Of a stretch of DNA of 15,593 bases, positions 13,430-15,593 are shown one piece after another. The notes below the pieces were generated by a model. That model made no database searches, was not told the DNA's origin, and saw only the letters and a list, made by a program, of their open reading frames with translations. The translations under genes were made by a program, and so were the position numbers. The first letter of the stretch is position 1. Every line of letters begins with the position of its first letter. The stretch is from assembly GCA_043747765.1 (NCBI GenBank), contig JAYTOM010000264.1, forward strand, positions 1 through 15,593, in the 5' to 3' direction. The stretch is from WLMZ01 sp043747765 (GTDB lineage: Bacteria; Actinomycetota; Acidimicrobiia; Acidimicrobiales; Ilumatobacteraceae).

Positions 13430-14542
13430 ACTGCTCCCCTCTCCAACTCTGCCGACGCCGGCGTGCTCGCCGCCAGTCGACCGCTGCTCGACTCGTGGCA
13501 CGCAGTCGCTCGAAGTGTGGAAGTCGCCGGCTCCGAACCGAGGCAGGTCACTGTGCTCGGCCGCACTCTCGTGTTATGGCGTTCACCGAGCGGTGAGGTC
13601 CTCGCCGCCCCGGATCGCTGCCCGCACCGCGAAGCGCCACTGAGCAAGGGCACCGTCGTCGACGGCTGCCTCGTGTGTCCCTATCACGGCTGGACGTTCG
13701 GCGACTCTGGTCGATGCGTGCGGGTGCCCTCGGCCGGCGAGAACGTTCCTCCGCCACCGCGCGCCCATCTCAGCACCGTGACCGCCGACGAGCGCTACGG
13801 ACTCGTCTGGGTGTGTCTCGGTTCACCCCGTTCGGCGATCCCGACGATGTCGTTCGAGGACGATCCGGCATTTCGACGAATCAACACCCCGGTGGAGATC
13901 TGGACCACGTCATCGACCCGGATGGCCGACAACTTCCTCGACATCACGCACTTCCCCTACGTGCACATCGGCACGTTCGGCCGCGCCCAGGACACGTTCG
14001 TCCCGAAAGTGGAACTGGGCGAACTCGATGACGGCTTCTTCGGCTACAGCTACAAAGTACTGGCCAACAACGACGCCGCCGCAACGATGGCCAGCGGTCA
14101 GACCGAATCGGTGATCGAGCGCTCGATGAGCACCGGGTTCCATCTGCCATTCGTGGTGCGCAGCACGATTCGCTACGGCACCGGCCTCGAGCACATCATC
14201 CTGATGTTGTCGACCCCCATCGACGATGTCACCAGCTACTTCACGTTCGTCATCTGGCGCAACGACGACTTCGCCGTCTCCGCCGAAGAGGTCATTCGCT
14301 TCGACCTGGCTATCGGCGCCGAGGACAAGCTGATGCTGGAGACGGTGCCGGGCATGCTGCCCCTCGATCAGACCTCGGTCGTCAGCGTGCAGGCCGACAA
14401 ATGCTCCGTCGAGTGGCGGCGACAGCTGATTGCACTGATGGCGACGGGGATCGAGACCGACTCGACCGACGAACCCGACGCCACCCCCGTGGTCATCAGC
14501 GCTGATGCCTCGCACATCGCCAGCGCCGCCCCGACGCACTGA
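13418..14542 (+). CDS. Rieske non-heme iron oxygenase, alpha subunit type
   Basis: A 374-residue soluble oxygenase component. The N-terminal Rieske [2Fe-2S] domain has CPHREAPL (Cys68, His70) and CLVCPYHGW (Cys87, His90). The C-terminal domain has the mononuclear iron site NFLDITHFPYVH, with His178 and His183 as ligands and Asp175 as the electron-transfer bridge; Asp303 in AEDKLML is the likely third ligand. The overall layout resembles VanA-type O-demethylases and related monooxygenases that act on aromatic or steroid-like substrates. It needs a separate reductase, and none is encoded here. The ATG at 13418 is chosen from the -10 box and operator position. It follows the kinase gene by 28 bases but seems to have its own promoter. 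Confidence 0.93.
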   Translation: MVRPTAPLSNSADAGVLAASRPLLDSWHAVARSVEVAGSEPRQVTVLGRTLVLWRSPSGEVLAAPDRCPHREAPLSKGTVVDGCLVCPYHGWTFGDSGRCVRVPSAGENVPPPPRAHLSTVTADERYGLVWVCLGSPRSAIPTMSFEDDPAFRRINTPVEIWTTSSTRMADNFLDITHFPYVHIGTFGRAQDTFVPKVELGELDDGFFGYSYKVLANNDAAATMASGQTESVIERSMSTGFHLPFVVRSTIRYGTGLEHIILMLSTPIDDVTSYFTFVIWRNDDFAVSAEEVIRFDLAIGAEDKLMLETVPGMLPLDQTSVVSVQADKCSVEWRRQLIALMATGIETDSTDEPDATPVVISADASHIASAAPTH

Positions 14543-14781
14543 CCGCAGTCGTGAGGTCGGCCGTTGTCAGGGTCAGCGCCCGGGCCGTCACGATTCGATG
14601 CTCGGCCCAGCAGTGCCGCAATGGGGTCCGGTCGCGAACACCGCGTCGAGTTTCGGCACCTGGCGATCCAGAACGGGTTGCCGAACCCATCTCAAAACGA
14701 CCGAACCGGTACGAACGGCGCCGGTCGACGACAACCAAATCGGTGGGCGCGAATGTTCCAGGAAGGTGTCGTCCACACCGT
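14543..14781. other. Gap between the converging Rieske and hutI genes
   Basis: 239 bases with no recognised gene. A 62-codon minus-strand frame starts at GTG 14776, and another minus-strand frame crosses the region, but neither resembles a known family nor has a ribosome binding site I can accept. There is no long perfect hairpin. The sequence holds only short inverted repeats (ACCGG and CCGGT around 14705-14725), a weak terminator candidate at best. Confidence 0.5.
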
Positions 14782-15593
14782 TCAGGTCGTGACGGACCGG
14801 TGGACGTGGTGGATCAGAGGAACCCCCGGGCGATAGATCAGGTGGAGATGACTCGGTGCATCGAGCACGACGAGGTCGGCGGGACTGCCCACGCCGAGCC
14901 GGCCGACATCATCTCGGCGAAGCGCTGCAGCACCGCCGACAGTTGCTGCGAACAGCGCCTCGTCAGCCGTCATGCCCATATCACGAACAGCGAGCGCGAT
15001 GCAGAAACTCATCGACGTCGTGTTGCTCGAGCCCGGGTTGCAGTTCGTCGCCAGAGCGACCGACACGCCCGCATCGAGCAATCGCCGCGCGTCCGGATAC
15101 GGCTGGCGGGTCGAGAAGTCCGCAGCCGGCAACAACGTCGCAACCGTGGAACTGCCAGCCAGGGCATCGACGTCGGCGGCGCTGAGATGGGTGCAGTGAT
15201 CAGCCGAGACACAGCCCATCTCGACTGCCAGGGCAACGCCTGGCCCTCGAGCGAGTTGATTGGCATGGATCTTCGGCAGCAGGCCAGCGGCGATGCCGGC
15301 GGTGAGTACCTCTCGACTCTGATCGGCATCGAACGCACCCACCTCGCAGAAGACGTCGACGAACCGAGCATGGGGGGCTGCGGCAGTCAACATCTCGCCG
15401 CACACCAGCTCGACATATTCATCGGCGCGCCCGGCGAACTCTGCCGGCACGACGTGCGCCCCGAGGAACGTCGTGTCGTCGGTGAATTGCCTTCCGAGCC
15501 TCAGCGCCCTTGATTCGGCAGCTGGCGTCAGGCCGTATCCGGACTTGATCTCGATCGTTGTGATCCCTGCGCGCAGGGCTTCGTTCCGGCGCT
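14782..15593 (-). CDS. hutI: Imidazolonepropionase (HutI), C-terminal part, 5' end beyond the right edge
   Basis: Metal-dependent amidohydrolase that opens 4-imidazolone-5-propanoate to N-formimino-L-glutamate in histidine breakdown; cytoplasmic. About 270 residues are visible and the first third is missing. Matching blocks are TTIEIKSGYGLTP, TFLGAHVVPAEFAGRADEYV, KIHANQLARGPGVALAVEMG, SADHCTHL (conserved His), FSTRQPYPDARRLLDAGV and VRDMGMTADEAL. The segment VALATNCNPGSS has Asn (codon 15043-15045) where the metal-binding Asp of LATDxNPGS normally sits. The end of the gene is complete. Other hut genes are not in view and may lie upstream to the right. It converges on the Rieske gene. Confidence 0.92.
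   Translation of the reverse strand, partial: RRNEALRAGITTIEIKSGYGLTPAAESRALRLGRQFTDDTTFLGAHVVPAEFAGRADEYVELVCGEMLTAAAPHARFVDVFCEVGAFDADQSREVLTAGIAAGLLPKIHANQLARGPGVALAVEMGCVSADHCTHLSAADVDALAGSSTVATLLPAADFSTRQPYPDARRLLDAGVSVALATNCNPGSSNTTSMSFCIALAVRDMGMTADEALFAATVGGAAALRRDDVGRLGVGSPADLVVLDAPSHLHLIYRPGVPLIHHVHRSVTT

Noticed and set aside
12208..13653. 481-codon minus-strand frame opposite the kinase and Rieske genes
   Set aside because: Covers the start of one real gene and the end of another; no family resemblance.
14588..14776. 62-codon minus-strand frame just after the hutI stop
   Set aside because: The position after hutI is suggestive, but there is no ribosome binding site, no family and weak codon bias; left as an unexplained gap.
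14551..15513. 320-codon plus-strand frame opposite hutI
   Set aside because: Antisense to clear HutI motifs; no ribosome binding site or family match.
1..15593. CRISPR array, tRNA, insertion sequence, toxin-antitoxin or phage-defence genes
   Set aside because: Looked for repeats with regular spacers, cloverleaf ends, transposase motifs and small paired genes; none found.

Overview
The window is GC-rich, densely packed bacterial chromosome with genes on both strands. It suggests an actinobacterium, and an Acidimicrobiia-type lineage (Ilumatobacter-like) is my best guess. The grounds are base composition, a stand-alone LigD-type primase-polymerase, an acyl-CoA dehydrogenase with other oxidative-catabolism genes, an actinobacterial-looking HutI, and several starts with a TAnnnT -10 box only 6 to 10 bases upstream (leaderless or near-leaderless transcripts). 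The lineage is an inference; there is no rRNA or marker gene here. I see no tRNA, CRISPR array, insertion sequence, phage gene or defence system.

Layout. Positions 1-2551 (minus): a ProA-family dehydrogenase with an extra N-terminal domain, coupled by an ATGA overlap to an M1-family peptidase lipoprotein that runs off the left edge. A 53-base divergent gap leads to a metallo-beta-lactamase-fold hydrolase (2605-3324, plus). Positions 3361-5188 (minus): a tightly overlapping operon of an Lrp/AsnC regulator, a TauE/SafE-type exporter and a YhhN-family membrane protein. A 43-base divergent gap with back-to-back promoters leads to the LigD-type polymerase-domain protein (5232-6320), then a NIPA/DMT-like membrane protein (6363-7229) and an acyl-CoA dehydrogenase (7315-8556), all plus. 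A perfect 17-bp hairpin ends the acyl-CoA dehydrogenase and the converging minus-strand group: NAD-dependent epimerase, SDR dehydrogenase, betaine/homocysteine S-methyltransferase-like enzyme and YceH/DUF480 protein (8626-12171). A 78-base divergent region with a 17-bp palindromic operator leads to an aminoglycoside-phosphotransferase-fold kinase (12250-13389) and a Rieske oxygenase (13418-14542), plus. The right edge holds the 3' part of hutI (minus).

Functionally the window mixes amino-acid metabolism (ProA-like, homocysteine methylation, histidine breakdown), transport with its own Lrp-type regulator, DNA repair (polymerase domain) and a loose set of oxidative-catabolism genes. These last are of the kinds used for fatty acid, sterol or aromatic substrates: acyl-CoA dehydrogenase, SDR, epimerase, APH-like kinase and Rieske oxygenase. 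I do not find a clearly new multi-gene system. The most rewarding leads are regulatory and architectural: the two palindromes in front of the kinase and Rieske genes, the six-codon leaderless reading frame overlapping the NIPA-like start, the 11-bp phased CAGCG array, the N-terminal extension on the ProA-like enzyme, and a changed metal-ligand position in HutI.
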